Shown piece by piece: positions 1 to 8,498 of a stretch of 64,000 nucleotides of DNA. Made by a program: the position numbers and the translations under genes. Location: contig DBQI01000015.1 in the NCBI GenBank assembly GCA_002305165.1, forward strand, positions 56,170 to 120,169. Direction: 5' to 3'. The stretch comes from Armatimonadetes bacterium UBA1398 (GTDB lineage Bacteria; Armatimonadota; Zipacnadia; UBA1398). Below the pieces are notes generated by a model. The model searched no databases and was not told the DNA's origin. It worked only from the letters and a program-made list of their open reading frames with translations. The stretch's first letter is position 1. Each line of letters opens with the position of its first letter.

Positions 1-249
1 GCGGTCACCGTAGAGTCCGCACCGGGGGCCGAGGGGGATGAGGGGGAAGCCGCCGCAGTGTCCGCCATCGGCTCCGCGCGCCGAGCGGTGCCGCCTACCC
101 CGGAGGAGCTCGCCGATGAGGACCACGAGCCCGAGACTGTCGTGCGGGATGGCAGCATCATCACGGCGGTCGGGCCGAGGGATGCCGGAGGCTTCGCCCA
201 GCATATCAGTGCGGCTCTCGCGGAGGCAGCTGCCCAGAACGCCAAATAG
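1..249 (+). CDS. C-terminal part of an unknown acidic/Ala-rich protein (5' end outside window)
   Basis: An open frame runs from the first base to a TAG stop at 247-249 and encodes 82 residues with no start needed inside the window. The visible part is rich in Ala, Glu and Pro, with a short segment near the end (ISAALAEAAAQNAK) that could form an amphipathic helix. An internal GTG at 58 could start a 63-residue peptide, but the coding-like composition continues upstream, so a truncated larger gene is more likely. No domain is recognisable. It converges on the membrane-protein operon to its right and is followed directly by a strong hairpin. Confidence 0.5.
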   Translation, partial: AVTVESAPGAEGDEGEAAAVSAIGSARRAVPPTPEELADEDHEPETVVRDGSIITAVGPRDAGGFAQHISAALAEAAAQNAK

Positions 250-255
250 CGTACA

Positions 256-294
256 CGGACCATGGGAGGCAGGGTCGCCGCCTCCCATGGTCCG
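256..294. terminator. Perfect 15-bp hairpin between convergent genes
   Basis: The arms at 256-270 and 280-294 are exact reverse complements with a 9-nt loop. There is no clear T-run on either side. The position between two convergent genes suggests a bidirectional terminator for the + strand gene ending at 249 and the minus-strand operon ending at 303. Confidence 0.7.
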
Positions 295-302
295 GTAGGA
301 CG

Positions 303-1031
303 CTAGCCAGGCAGGCTGAGCCCTATGGCGCCCTCGATCCAGTCATAGAGCAGGAACTGAATCCGCCCGATCAGCAGCGACATACGCGCCATAACCGTGT
401 TCCCGTAGGTCGCGCCGAACCCCAACATGAGCATCCAGACGCCGAAGCGCGTGAACTTGCCGTACGATCCCGTATGCGCCTTGCTGAAGAAGAAGTAGGC
501 GATCACCGAGAGCACGCCGACGAACAGCACTAGGTTCGAGACGGTGTTGAGCACCATGACCCCGCCCCATGTAAGGCCCTCGTAGGGGGCCTCGCCCGGC
601 CTCACGATCTCGACCAGCGGCGTGATCATCCCGTAGATCTGCGGCAAGAGGAACGTCTGCACGATGTAGACGACGTTGAAGCCCGTGCCGTAACCAATGA
701 TGAACGCGAGCGGCCAGCGCGACATCCATCCGATACTCGGTATGAACCTGGAGAGGATCATCACGCCAAGGATGCACGGTACGATCCGGTTGATCACCTG
801 GAGGATCGCTGAGGGCTCCTGTCCCGCTACCTGGAAGCATACGGAGAGCGGTATGATCACATCCTGATAAAACACCTGATGAACAACGTAGGCCGCGCCG
901 TAGCCGGCGGACACTCCCACGAAGAGCGCTTCAGCGAACTTGTAGAAGGGGTTGTCCTTGTAGAGGAAGCTGAGGGCGCAGAAGGTCAACAGCGCCGCGA
1001 TCCAGGTCCCGACAAGCTCAGGAGTTGACAC
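303..1031 (-). CDS. Multi-pass membrane protein, last gene of the GlmL/DUF6754 operon
   Basis: This 242-residue protein starts at a GTG (1031) behind a GGGGGAAG ribosome site and overlaps the upstream gene by 14 nt. I see about six hydrophobic segments: one at residues 8-25, one around 35-55, one near 85-100, a pair around 105-135 and others at 155-185 and 195-215. No catalytic motif is visible. I do not recognise the family. Its constant partners here (GlmL-type ATPase, barrel-sandwich protein, DUF6754 protein) suggest it is a structural subunit of a membrane complex; that is inference from context only. Confidence 0.75.
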   Translation of the reverse strand: MSTPELVGTWIAALLTFCALSFLYKDNPFYKFAEALFVGVSAGYGAAYVVHQVFYQDVIIPLSVCFQVAGQEPSAILQVINRIVPCILGVMILSRFIPSIGWMSRWPLAFIIGYGTGFNVVYIVQTFLLPQIYGMITPLVEIVRPGEAPYEGLTWGGVMVLNTVSNLVLFVGVLSVIAYFFFSKAHTGSYGKFTRFGVWMLMLGFGATYGNTVMARMSLLIGRIQFLLYDWIEGAIGLSLPG

Positions 1032-1938
1032 TGCGGCTTCCCCCTTTCCGGCGTCGGCTTCCGCTGCGCCTCTGGTTCCGAAGGCTCATGTACATGGCTA
1101 TGTTACCGATGGCGACGAAGGCGACGATCACGATGTGGGCCATAGACTGGGAGGCCATGCCCTGAGTGGCCGTGCCGTACGCGTTCTCGTTCACCTTGTT
1201 AGAGACCAGCAACTCCTCATACTCGGCCGCGCCGGCCATGCCCATCAGGCAGCCGACGAGCTGGCCCGTATCCAGGAAGGCATAGAAGTCAGCCGCCATG
1301 ACGGCGGTCACGCCTCCCGCGCAGGGAACGCCGACCCGGGCTTTTGCGAACCCCGCCCATGCCTCGGGGTACGTGGACGCTGAGAGGCTAATGCACAGTT
1401 CGATATCGCTCAGCTTCTTGAAATGGCTCATGGCTGGGATGTCGCCCAAGGGCGTGTTGTTCTTGTCCGTGGGGAACACCTGGGAGACTCCTGCCGCCAT
1501 GCCCATGATCACCGCGGCCGGCCCGCCAGGCTTATAGCCGAGGTTGACGTAGTCGACATGCTCCTCCTTGCCGTACTCCTCCGCGACTTCCCGGAGGATC
1601 TGCTCCCCGATAGCCGGACCCTCCAGATAGAAGGCCATGGCGTAGATGCGGATGTCTCGGCTGAAGCAGTGCCGAGCGAGGGCCGTTGCCATCGGGGAGA
1701 GCTCAGGCTTCGTCGAAGGGCCGTAGTCGAAGGAGATGATGACGTCACTGCCCGACGGCAGCGCCTCGATCGCCGCGAAGAGCTTCTCCGCGGGCGGCTG
1801 GGTCTCGACAGGAACGTTCATGCCCGGGATGAGGAAGGGCACGGTCAGCGCGACGAAGATGAAGACGAACACGATGCGTCGATCGATCTTCAGAAGGCTG
1901 GCCCAAATGTCGCGTTTCACATGCGGCTGCTGTGCCAT
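1018..1938 (-). CDS. Membrane-anchored extracytoplasmic-domain protein of the GlmL/DUF6754 operon
   Basis: This 306-residue protein has an ATG start at 1938 behind AGGGGGG. A transmembrane helix lies near residues 23-43 and another near 265-285, and they bracket a domain of about 210 residues. The domain has alternating hydrophobic strands and helices and Gly-rich turns (GGPAAVIMGMAAGV, GVPCAGGVTAVM), which resembles a Rossmann-like or periplasmic-binding fold more than a pore. A short basic tail follows the second helix. I do not recognise the family. It overlaps the following membrane gene by 14 nt and sits 13 nt after the previous one, so co-expression is very likely. Confidence 0.75.
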   Translation of the reverse strand: MAQQPHVKRDIWASLLKIDRRIVFVFIFVALTVPFLIPGMNVPVETQPPAEKLFAAIEALPSGSDVIISFDYGPSTKPELSPMATALARHCFSRDIRIYAMAFYLEGPAIGEQILREVAEEYGKEEHVDYVNLGYKPGGPAAVIMGMAAGVSQVFPTDKNNTPLGDIPAMSHFKKLSDIELCISLSASTYPEAWAGFAKARVGVPCAGGVTAVMAADFYAFLDTGQLVGCLMGMAGAAEYEELLVSNKVNENAYGTATQGMASQSMAHIVIVAFVAIGNIAMYMSLRNQRRSGSRRRKGGSRSVNS

Positions 1939-1951
1939 CGGATCCCCCCTT

Positions 1952-2740
1952 CTAGTCGCCTGTGCCGGCCATGTACGGCCGCTCCAGGCCTACCAGGATC
2001 CGGATCGACTGCCCCAGGGCGGCGAGGCCTACCCCGAAGTAGACGCCGCGTTTCGCGGCCGTGTTGGGATACTCCATCAGCCATTCGGTCACGTCACCCA
2101 GGCTCGGGATGAACTTCACGTGCTGAGAGATCAGCTGGTCCCAGTAGTACGAAGTCAGCGGTGCGCGACCCAGCATGACGATGATGGCCGCGCCGAGCAG
2201 TAGACCGGCGGTCAGGTCTCGGGCGCGCATGGCCCGGTACGCCGCCGAAGCTACGTAGAATGCGAGCAGGGCGAAGATCGTGGCATCCATGGGCGTGTAG
2301 ATGTAGTCGAACATCCACGCGAACACCCGGTTCTTCGTCATATCCAAGCCGGCGCCAAAGTCGTAGCTCTTCTGGGGCGGGGTGGCGGCAGGCTCCACAG
2401 CAGCCTCCGCAGGGGCCGACTCGCTCGTGACGGCCGCAGTCTCCGCAGGCTCCTCAGGCGCAATGAAGAAGCCGCCGAGGGACCCCGCGAGGAACATGGC
2501 CACGAAGCCGATGATCGTGACCGCCGCGTAGGTCCAACCCTCGCCCTTACGTTTTGCCCGGATCCAGTTGATGCGTATAAGGCTCGCAACGCCCAGCACA
2601 AGGGCGAACGCTCCTATGATGCGACCGTAGAGGAGAACGACCGACTGCATCTGGACAAGGCCATGGGTAGGAATGAAAAACTGGGCGACCATGGCTATGC
2701 CCATGACCGTCGCGATCAGAAATGGCACTTGCTTGCGCAT
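1952..2740 (-). CDS. Multi-pass membrane protein of the GlmL/DUF6754 operon
   Basis: This 262-residue protein begins at ATG 2740 with AAGGAG upstream. It has about three hydrophobic helices in the first 90 residues, then a soluble Ala/Glu/Pro-rich linker at roughly residues 93-125, then three more hydrophobic segments. The linker looks flexible and may cross the periplasm or a protein interface. The C-terminal part contains a repeated glycine helix (YFGVGLAALGQSIRILVGL). No family is recognised. The gene lies 30 nt after the DUF6754 gene and 13 nt before the next, consistent with one transcript. Confidence 0.75.
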   Translation of the reverse strand: MRKQVPFLIATVMGIAMVAQFFIPTHGLVQMQSVVLLYGRIIGAFALVLGVASLIRINWIRAKRKGEGWTYAAVTIIGFVAMFLAGSLGGFFIAPEEPAETAAVTSESAPAEAAVEPAATPPQKSYDFGAGLDMTKNRVFAWMFDYIYTPMDATIFALLAFYVASAAYRAMRARDLTAGLLLGAAIIVMLGRAPLTSYYWDQLISQHVKFIPSLGDVTEWLMEYPNTAAKRGVYFGVGLAALGQSIRILVGLERPYMAGTGD

Positions 2741-2770
2741 CTAGTGCGGCTCCTTCAGCCCAGCCGGCGG

Positions 2771-4297
2771 CTACGAGGATGCGTACTGGAAGAGCTGCTG
2801 AGTCCATTCCGCGATGCCATCGGCACCGGCCAGCCCCGCCACCGTCGCGACGAGGATGGCCGCTGTCATGAACACGGCGATGAGCAGCTTGCTGTAGTCC
2901 TGCCCTTTCAGGCTGCCCAAGAGCTTGGGCTCCCTGGAGAGGTACGCGCTCGCGCCAAAGAACTCCTCACCCATGAGGGTGTAGTCGCACGCCACAATGA
3001 AGAACGGAAGCTGAGTGTAGGAGTCGGTGCCAACGATCTGGATCGACCCCGCCATGAACCCCGTCTCCGCCAGAATAAGCGATTCGGCGTAGTAATAGCC
3101 CATGTAGAAGTTCGCGGCCGTCTTCTCGCGGACCATGATCCCGGCCATTCCCGCCGCATATGCAAACTGGGCGCCGGTTAGGTAGAAGATGCGATCCTCC
3201 TCGTAGTCCTCCGGGCGTCCCACCGATACGTAGGCCTCACGGACCACCTCACGGAGCGCGGTCATCACGACGGGATCCAGGCATGGGACGATAATCTTCG
3301 TGCCGTGCTGCGCCGCGATGCGCGCGATTCTGCCCAGAATCACCATGGCGGCGATAGTGGAGATGTTGTCCACGCCCGCGAAGCCTGCGGAGAACAGGAT
3401 GGGGCGGCCCATCTCCGTTGCCCGGCCCACGGCGTCGTCCACCGCCTGCAGCCCGGCGACGGGCCGAACATAGAGCTCCCGGCCCGAACGCGCGGAGAAG
3501 ATGAAGGAAATGATGAGGATAGAGGACACGAGGCCCATGAGAAGGACGTTGGTCCACTTGCGGTTGTAGTAGTTGCCTCTGGGACCCGTATTCGCCATCA
3601 CCACGGGCTCCGACATCCGCCCGTCCTCGAAATACCGGATCTCATAGTCCCACCGGGTGAGGCGCGGATCGAGCAGAGACTGCTCCTCCCGCATCTCAAG
3701 CAGCTCCTCGGGCGTGGGGGGGGATTCCCCTCTCAGTACCGAGTCCTCACCGATAGGGACCAGAAACTGGAAGTCATTGTCCTGGTATTGCCTGAATCCT
3801 GGCAGGATAATCACCGGGGAGAAGACCGGCCCAGTCTCACCGTTGGGTTCCCACAGGAACTCCGCCTGACTTGTAGGCTTCCGGCGGATCACATACCCCG
3901 ACCGCTCCCGCTTGTTGGCCTCCGCCGCGGCCGCATCCCACTCCTCCCGGCGCTGTTGCTTGTGCGCGGCCGACATGAAGCGGAACTCGCCGCGCTTGAG
4001 ATCGAAGAACTCACGTGGGCGCGCAGGCGCCGAGTCATCGGGGGATGGCTCCCAGTTCAGAAGAAGGCAGTTGCCCTCGTCGTCGGGGAAGTCAACGATC
4101 TCCACGTCCTGGGGGGGCCGAAGACCGGGGTCCTCGGGCATCGGGAACTGGGGGTAAGGAGCCTCCGCCTCCGCGGCCTCTTCCGACTCTGTGGCCGCTG
4201 GCGGTTCGGTCTGGCCCAGGGCAGCCGTAGCGCACCACAGGAGCGCTACCACCACTCCACCGACCACGTACGCGCCCCTACCTTTGAGGAACCTCAT
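2771..4297 (-). CDS. DUF6754-type membrane protein with signal peptide
   Basis: I start this at ATG 4297, which has a strong AAAGGGAGGGA site and gives a clean signal peptide (hydrophobic core and Ala-X-Ala-like end before QTEPP); longer in-frame starts would run into the upstream gene. The 508-residue product has an acidic extracytoplasmic region with an Fn3-like strand pattern to about residue 240, a transmembrane helix near 255-275, and a cytoplasmic or membrane-facing domain rich in Gly/Ala (GRPILFSAGFAGVDNISTIA) that I associate with DUF6754. A final helix lies near the C-terminus. Function is unknown. It follows the barrel-sandwich gene by 49 nt. Confidence 0.75.
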   Translation of the reverse strand: MRFLKGRGAYVVGGVVVALLWCATAALGQTEPPAATESEEAAEAEAPYPQFPMPEDPGLRPPQDVEIVDFPDDEGNCLLLNWEPSPDDSAPARPREFFDLKRGEFRFMSAAHKQQRREEWDAAAAEANKRERSGYVIRRKPTSQAEFLWEPNGETGPVFSPVIILPGFRQYQDNDFQFLVPIGEDSVLRGESPPTPEELLEMREEQSLLDPRLTRWDYEIRYFEDGRMSEPVVMANTGPRGNYYNRKWTNVLLMGLVSSILIISFIFSARSGRELYVRPVAGLQAVDDAVGRATEMGRPILFSAGFAGVDNISTIAAMVILGRIARIAAQHGTKIIVPCLDPVVMTALREVVREAYVSVGRPEDYEEDRIFYLTGAQFAYAAGMAGIMVREKTAANFYMGYYYAESLILAETGFMAGSIQIVGTDSYTQLPFFIVACDYTLMGEEFFGASAYLSREPKLLGSLKGQDYSKLLIAVFMTAAILVATVAGLAGADGIAEWTQQLFQYASS

Positions 4298-4346
4298 CCG
4301 TCCCTCCCTTTCGACGCGGAATCTCCAGACTCCGTCAGGTTCTGCC

Positions 4347-5462
4347 CTACGAGACGATAACCTCCACGTTCGCGCGTGGCAGGGTAAGCTCCGAGCCATC
4401 GGGGAGACGCACAGTGAGCGCGCGCACCTTCGCACCGGTGGGGATCGCGATGAGTTCCGGCGGCAGGTCCGTCACTTGAGCGAGCACGCCGAAGCTGGGC
4501 TCGCGGATGATGCGCACGGTATCGCCGATGGACATGGTTCCGGCCGCGGCCGCAACCGCTTCGGGAGCGCCCTCTAGTGGGATGGCAATCTCGGGCCGGA
4601 TCACGCCGGCCCGTATCTGCGTCGCGCCGTTGCAGGAGGCCATGCGCCCCTCGTGTGACCGCAAGAGCTCGAAGGTGCGGGCTGCCATGGGGATCTCGCC
4701 GAAGCCCTCGGTGACCACCAGGGTGGTCCCTAGCTCCTCGTGACCCGTGATCGCGACACCCAAGGAGTATCCGAGGTAGCCCTCCAGGTCCACATCGTGG
4801 ATGCCGCCAACGACCACGGCCGCTACCCCCAGGCTCTGGGCCTTGCGAAGGGCCTCGGCAGTGACGAGCCGTCCGCCCACGATAACCGCGCCGGCGCACG
4901 TCTCATCGACCATCTCGGGTACGAGCATGGCGTCCGGGGCGTCCACGAGCACGCGGATGGGCCCGTGCACCTCGCCCCCCACGCCGATGATGCCCTGGAT
5001 GAAGGCGGCGGGGGACTCGACCACCACGCCCTCCTGTGGCCGGACCTCGACGACGGTCCCGTCGATGTAGGCGGTGACCTCGACCGGCAACGGCCGCTTA
5101 CGGATGAGGACCTTGCCTGTGATCTCCGAGATCGTCTCGACCGTGCCGTCGCTCGGTGCGCAGACCTCGCGCTTGAAAAGGCCAAAGAATGAGGAGCTCT
5201 TGGCGATAACCTGACCCTCAGTGACGGTATCGCCCTCACCGACGGTCATCTTGGCCTTCATCTCTTTGGGCTCACAGCCGAGCTCATAGGCCATGTTGAC
5301 GATATCAATATCGCCGGGCAGGTCAGTGCGAGCGACGATGTCGGTCCCCTTGACTTGGTCACCCTCCTTGGCGAGGACCTCGCCTTTCAGAGGGAGGATG
5401 CGCTCCTTCCGAAGGGTCGTGTGCGCGGTGACCTGCAATCCGGGTGTATAGGCATGAGCCAT
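4347..5462 (-). CDS. Barrel-sandwich-hybrid (biotinyl/RnfC-like) protein with C-terminal KOW/SH3-like barrel
   Basis: This 371-residue protein starts at ATG 5462 (GGGAGG upstream), 15 nt after the GlmL-type ATPase. Residues 20-45 (LPLKGEVLAKEGDQV) and 75-90 (GEGDTVTEGQVIAKS) have the Gly-Asp-X-Val spacing of lipoyl/biotinyl hammerheads, and another such segment follows near 145. No modifiable MKM-type lysine is visible, so it is probably a structural barrel as in RnfC or membrane-fusion proteins. A middle alpha/beta region with Gly-rich loops precedes a C-terminal barrel starting at IGDTVRIIREPSFG. The family is not named with certainty. It may link the ATPase to the membrane subunits. Confidence 0.65.
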   Translation of the reverse strand: MAHAYTPGLQVTAHTTLRKERILPLKGEVLAKEGDQVKGTDIVARTDLPGDIDIVNMAYELGCEPKEMKAKMTVGEGDTVTEGQVIAKSSSFFGLFKREVCAPSDGTVETISEITGKVLIRKRPLPVEVTAYIDGTVVEVRPQEGVVVESPAAFIQGIIGVGGEVHGPIRVLVDAPDAMLVPEMVDETCAGAVIVGGRLVTAEALRKAQSLGVAAVVVGGIHDVDLEGYLGYSLGVAITGHEELGTTLVVTEGFGEIPMAARTFELLRSHEGRMASCNGATQIRAGVIRPEIAIPLEGAPEAVAAAAGTMSIGDTVRIIREPSFGVLAQVTDLPPELIAIPTGAKVRALTVRLPDGSELTLPRANVEVIVS

Positions 5463-5477
5463 CGGGCGCCTCCCTGC

Positions 5478-7301
5478 TTACCCCTCGGGGTAGATGTCCA
5501 TCGCCTTGAGCCACTTCCAGAGCAGCTCGCATCGCTCCGTGGGGTCCTCCGGCAGATCGAGGGGTCGCCCCCTGCCATCGAGGACCGTGCCGACCACCCC
5601 GTCGTCGCGGATGGTCTGGCGGACCGTCTGACCCCTGCCGGCCCCGACATCGACGCGTCGAGTCGGCTCGACGGTGACCTCGAGCCGCTCATCGCCCGTA
5701 CTCGGGATGACCAGCATCTCGCCAGCGATCACCTCGTAGGTCTTGCCCGCGAGGGTCACCTTGGCGAGGGAGTCGCCGGGCTTGGCCTTTCCGCCCACGG
5801 GGGCGATGCAGTTGCCCAGGGGTATCAGGCAGTCGCGCCAGAAGACCTGCATGGCGGCCTCGGGGTGCATCTCCGCGAGCACCCCAAGCTGGGGCATCAT
5901 GAAGATGGAGTCCACGGCCAGTTGGGTGATGCCCTCGGGCACGAAAGCGTCGATCATCATGAGCATCGACTGCTGACGTCGAGGAGCGTGGGAGAGCACT
6001 CCGCCTGACCCAATAATGAGGCCGAGGTCCATCAAGTCCACAAGGGTCTGCCCCGATAGCGTCTGGTCGAAGGCCTGGTCGATGGTTCTCTGCTGCTGGA
6101 CGCCCTTGAGACCGGTGGCGAGCTGTTTGTGCTGCTCGAAAGCCAGTCGCAGGGCCTCGCGGGCGATCGCCTGCTCGACCATGAGGCTCTCGAGGGTCTG
6201 GGGGATGGTGGTCGGTCGGATCATCTTGTTCTTGATGCGATTGCCCAGCCCGGCCCCATCGATGTCCAGAGGGCACCAACGAAGCACGTTCGCCACGCCG
6301 GCCTCCACGAGCACGTTGCTCACGGAGTAACTCATGCCCAAGTTCGCGCTCACTGTGCGGTTGAAAACCAGCTCGCGCTCCTCGCCCTCCTCCTCCGTGT
6401 CACTACGGAAGACGGAGAAGACGTCAGTAGTTGCGCCGCCGATGTCGACGCCAACCACTTGGATGCCCTCGCGATGGGCTACCGTCTGCGTCATCGCGCC
6501 GACGGCGGCGGGCGTGGGCATGATGGGCGCGTCAGTCCACGTACTCAGCTTCCCGTAACCCGGCGCCTGCTGCATGACGTGTTCCATGAAGAGCTCGTGG
6601 ACCATGTCGCGGGCGGGCCCGAGGTTCTCTTCATCCATGGTGGGCCGGATGTTGTCCACTATATGAAGCTCGGACTTCTCCCCAAGCTGCTCAGACACCG
6701 GATCGCGGGCGTCCTTGTTGCCCGCGAAGATGATGGGGAGCCGGTATCCCCCGCCGAGACGTGGCTTGGGGTCCGCGGCCGCGATGATCTCCGCCATCTC
6801 GGCGACATGTGTGACGGTTCCACCGTCCGTGCCGCCGGACATGAGGATCATATCGGGCCGAAGGGAGCGGATTCGAGCGATGCGCTCATGGGGGAGGCGG
6901 CCATCGTTGTGGGCCAAGGCGTCCATGACGATGGCCCCCGCGCCCAGAGCGGCGCGCTGGGCCGACTCCGCCGTCATCTGCTTGACCACGCCCGAGACCA
7001 TCATCTGGAGGCCGCCACCGGCGCTAGAGGTGGAGACGTAGAGATCGATGCCTCGTCTGCCCTCGCCCTCGGGCTTGATGATCCGCTCTTGGTCATCCAG
7101 GATGGTCCGTCCCGAGAGCTCCTCCACCTCCTGGATGGCGTTCAGGACCCCACGCGTCACATCCTCGAAAGGCGCCTCCACCGTGGTGGGCGCCTCGCCC
7201 CTCACGGCAAGGCGGTAGCCCGTGGCATCCTTCTCGATGAGGATGGCCTTCGTCGTGGTTGAGCCACAATCCGTGGCTAGGATAGAACGAGGTTCACTCA
7301 T
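5478..7301 (-). CDS. GlmL/MutL-family ASKHA ATPase ('glutamate mutase L'-like)
   Basis: ATG 7301 has GGAGGCGACT immediately upstream and is preferred over an in-frame start at 7388. The 607-residue product begins with a phosphate-1 loop of the actin/Hsp70/sugar-kinase fold (DCGSTTTKA, residues 8-16) and has a second nucleotide loop near residue 260 (GVDIGGATTDVFSV). A conserved GSGGVLSHAPRR lies near 455. This matches the GlmL family, which neighbours B12-dependent glutamate mutase in some anaerobes. No mutase, B12-binding or ammonia-lyase gene is here; the neighbours are membrane proteins. I therefore call the family confidently but not the pathway. Confidence 0.85.
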   Translation of the reverse strand: MSEPRSILATDCGSTTTKAILIEKDATGYRLAVRGEAPTTVEAPFEDVTRGVLNAIQEVEELSGRTILDDQERIIKPEGEGRRGIDLYVSTSSAGGGLQMMVSGVVKQMTAESAQRAALGAGAIVMDALAHNDGRLPHERIARIRSLRPDMILMSGGTDGGTVTHVAEMAEIIAAADPKPRLGGGYRLPIIFAGNKDARDPVSEQLGEKSELHIVDNIRPTMDEENLGPARDMVHELFMEHVMQQAPGYGKLSTWTDAPIMPTPAAVGAMTQTVAHREGIQVVGVDIGGATTDVFSVFRSDTEEEGEERELVFNRTVSANLGMSYSVSNVLVEAGVANVLRWCPLDIDGAGLGNRIKNKMIRPTTIPQTLESLMVEQAIAREALRLAFEQHKQLATGLKGVQQQRTIDQAFDQTLSGQTLVDLMDLGLIIGSGGVLSHAPRRQQSMLMMIDAFVPEGITQLAVDSIFMMPQLGVLAEMHPEAAMQVFWRDCLIPLGNCIAPVGGKAKPGDSLAKVTLAGKTYEVIAGEMLVIPSTGDERLEVTVEPTRRVDVGAGRGQTVRQTIRDDGVVGTVLDGRGRPLDLPEDPTERCELLWKWLKAMDIYPEG

Positions 7302-7346
7302 AGTCGCCTCCTGCCAAGACCGCGAGGTCCCGGCCCCATCATCTAC

Positions 7347-7372
7347 CCCGGACAGGCGGCGAGCCTGCCGGG
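7347..7372 (-). terminator. Hairpin with one bulge between two minus-strand genes
   Basis: Arms at 7347-7357 and 7363-7372 pair over ten base pairs with a single bulged A and a 5-nt loop. It lies in the 161-base gap between the small gene at 7463-7900 and the GlmL-type operon. It could end the upstream transcript and isolate the operon; no T-run is present. Confidence 0.35.
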
Positions 7373-7462
7373 CTACCGGCATCGGCATGCTAGGGGTGAG
7401 CTAGACTGCTCTTCAGGTCGTCCCGACCGAAGCCCCCCGGACCCTACGGTGTTCCGCGGGCG

Positions 7463-7900
7463 TCAGCGAAGACCTGCTCGCCGCCTCCGAGCGCGCTTCC
7501 ACTCCCTCAGCCTCCGTCGAGCGGCCTTACGGTATGCAATCCGCTCTCTGCGCGTCTCGTCGGCCTCCTCGATACGCTGGATAAGCTTCTCGACCTGCTC
7601 CCGATCCTCCATGACCTTGCGGAAGTTGTAGTAGTCCTGGAGACCGGCTAGCCAGTAGAGGAGTGGTTCCCCGGCTGCAAGGGCCTGGGAGACGATGAAA
7701 GTGACGGGCTTCGTCGACTCAAGAGCGATGATGGCGGGCGTGGCCATCTCGAGATCGGCAAGCTTCTTGGCGATGCGGGCCTGCAGGTCCGCGAGTTGCT
7801 GCGGATCGGCCTCCTCCACCGCCCTCCACTCATCGAGGCCGCGTGGGTGATCTGGGTCGAAGTCAGGCCTAAGCTCCCGCGTGGGGTCCCCGCCGCTCAC
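7463..7900 (-). CDS. Small unknown protein with basic C-terminal helix
   Basis: This 145-residue protein starts at GTG 7900, overlapping the preceding stop by 4 nt (GTGA), with GAGAGGAG upstream. It is predicted mostly helical. A moderately hydrophobic stretch at about residues 52-88 (ATPAIIALE to LLYWLAGL) could be a membrane-interacting hairpin, and the last 50 residues are strongly charged and end in an Arg-rich tail (KRARRRRAG). I do not recognise the family. Translational coupling with the upstream PH-like membrane protein suggests the two work together. Confidence 0.65.
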   Translation of the reverse strand: MSGGDPTRELRPDFDPDHPRGLDEWRAVEEADPQQLADLQARIAKKLADLEMATPAIIALESTKPVTFIVSQALAAGEPLLYWLAGLQDYYNFRKVMEDREQVEKLIQRIEEADETRRERIAYRKAARRRLREWKRARRRRAGLR

Positions 7901-8385
7901 GGCCGCTCCTCTCTGGTATTGTCGGCCTCACGGGCCTTCAATCCCCTTTCGAGGAGGGCGTCCCGCACCCTCTCGCCATGAGGGCCCACGAGCACCAGCA
8001 TGCCCCGGTAGTTGTCCAGGAGGTGCCGGTTGCTGCGCGTGCAGAGCCATAGCCGGTCCGCGCCCATCTCGAAGGACCGGAACGGCGCGAGTGGCCGCGC
8101 GAAGTGGTACAGGATCGTCCTGACCTCGATGTCAGCTTGCCCAAGGGTGTAGGTGGTCTTCAACAGGAACGGGAGCAGCATGAGCATCAGGGCTGCGGCC
8201 GCGAGGACCCCGAGCATCGCGGAACCGAACCACCAAGCGGCAAGGGCTCCCGTACCAATGGCGAGGACGCCGATGCTGATGGTTCGGAAAGGGTGCCCCT
8301 TGGCGGGGTGTACACTCCACTGGATAGCCGTGGGCGATGCCTGCGTCTCCTGAGCCTGGCTTCCTTCGCCCTCGGGCCGAGCCAC
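7897..8385 (-). CDS. Two-helix membrane protein with PH-like C-terminal domain
   Basis: An open frame extends to 8619, but that would overlap the preceding gene by over 100 nt; GTG 8385 has GAGGAG about 7 nt upstream and gives a 162-residue protein. Two adjacent transmembrane helices (about residues 34-72) are followed by a domain with the strand pattern of bacterial PH-like proteins of the YdbS type (TYTLGQADIEVRTILY, then FRSFEM). Such proteins are known as small membrane proteins of mostly unknown role. Assignment to the PH class is tentative. Confidence 0.6.
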   Translation of the reverse strand: MARPEGEGSQAQETQASPTAIQWSVHPAKGHPFRTISIGVLAIGTGALAAWWFGSAMLGVLAAAALMLMLLPFLLKTTYTLGQADIEVRTILYHFARPLAPFRSFEMGADRLWLCTRSNRHLLDNYRGMLVLVGPHGERVRDALLERGLKAREADNTREERP

Positions 8386-8498
8386 GGGGAGGCTCCTCTC
8401 GGTCCAGCTTAGCGTGTCCGCAGGGTACCGGATAGGTGCGCTGCAGGCAATCCGCCCTGGCCACAGGACCACCGCGACGGTCCTCCTCCCCTGTGCCT

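Noticed and set aside
3305..4360. Long + strand open frame opposite the DUF6754 gene
   Set aside because: It is an antisense shadow caused by high GC and lacks any domain.
6129..7262. Long + strand open frame opposite the GlmL gene
   Set aside because: It is antisense to a clear gene, has a His/Arg-rich low-complexity composition, and shows no ribosome site.
5478..7301. Glutamate fermentation via glutamate mutase
   Set aside because: Only the GlmL-type ATPase is present; no mutase, B12-binding or methylaspartate genes are nearby, so the pathway is not supported.
8465..8484. Short inverted repeat between the bactofilin-like and PH-like genes
   Set aside because: Only six base pairs match; expected by chance in GC-rich DNA.
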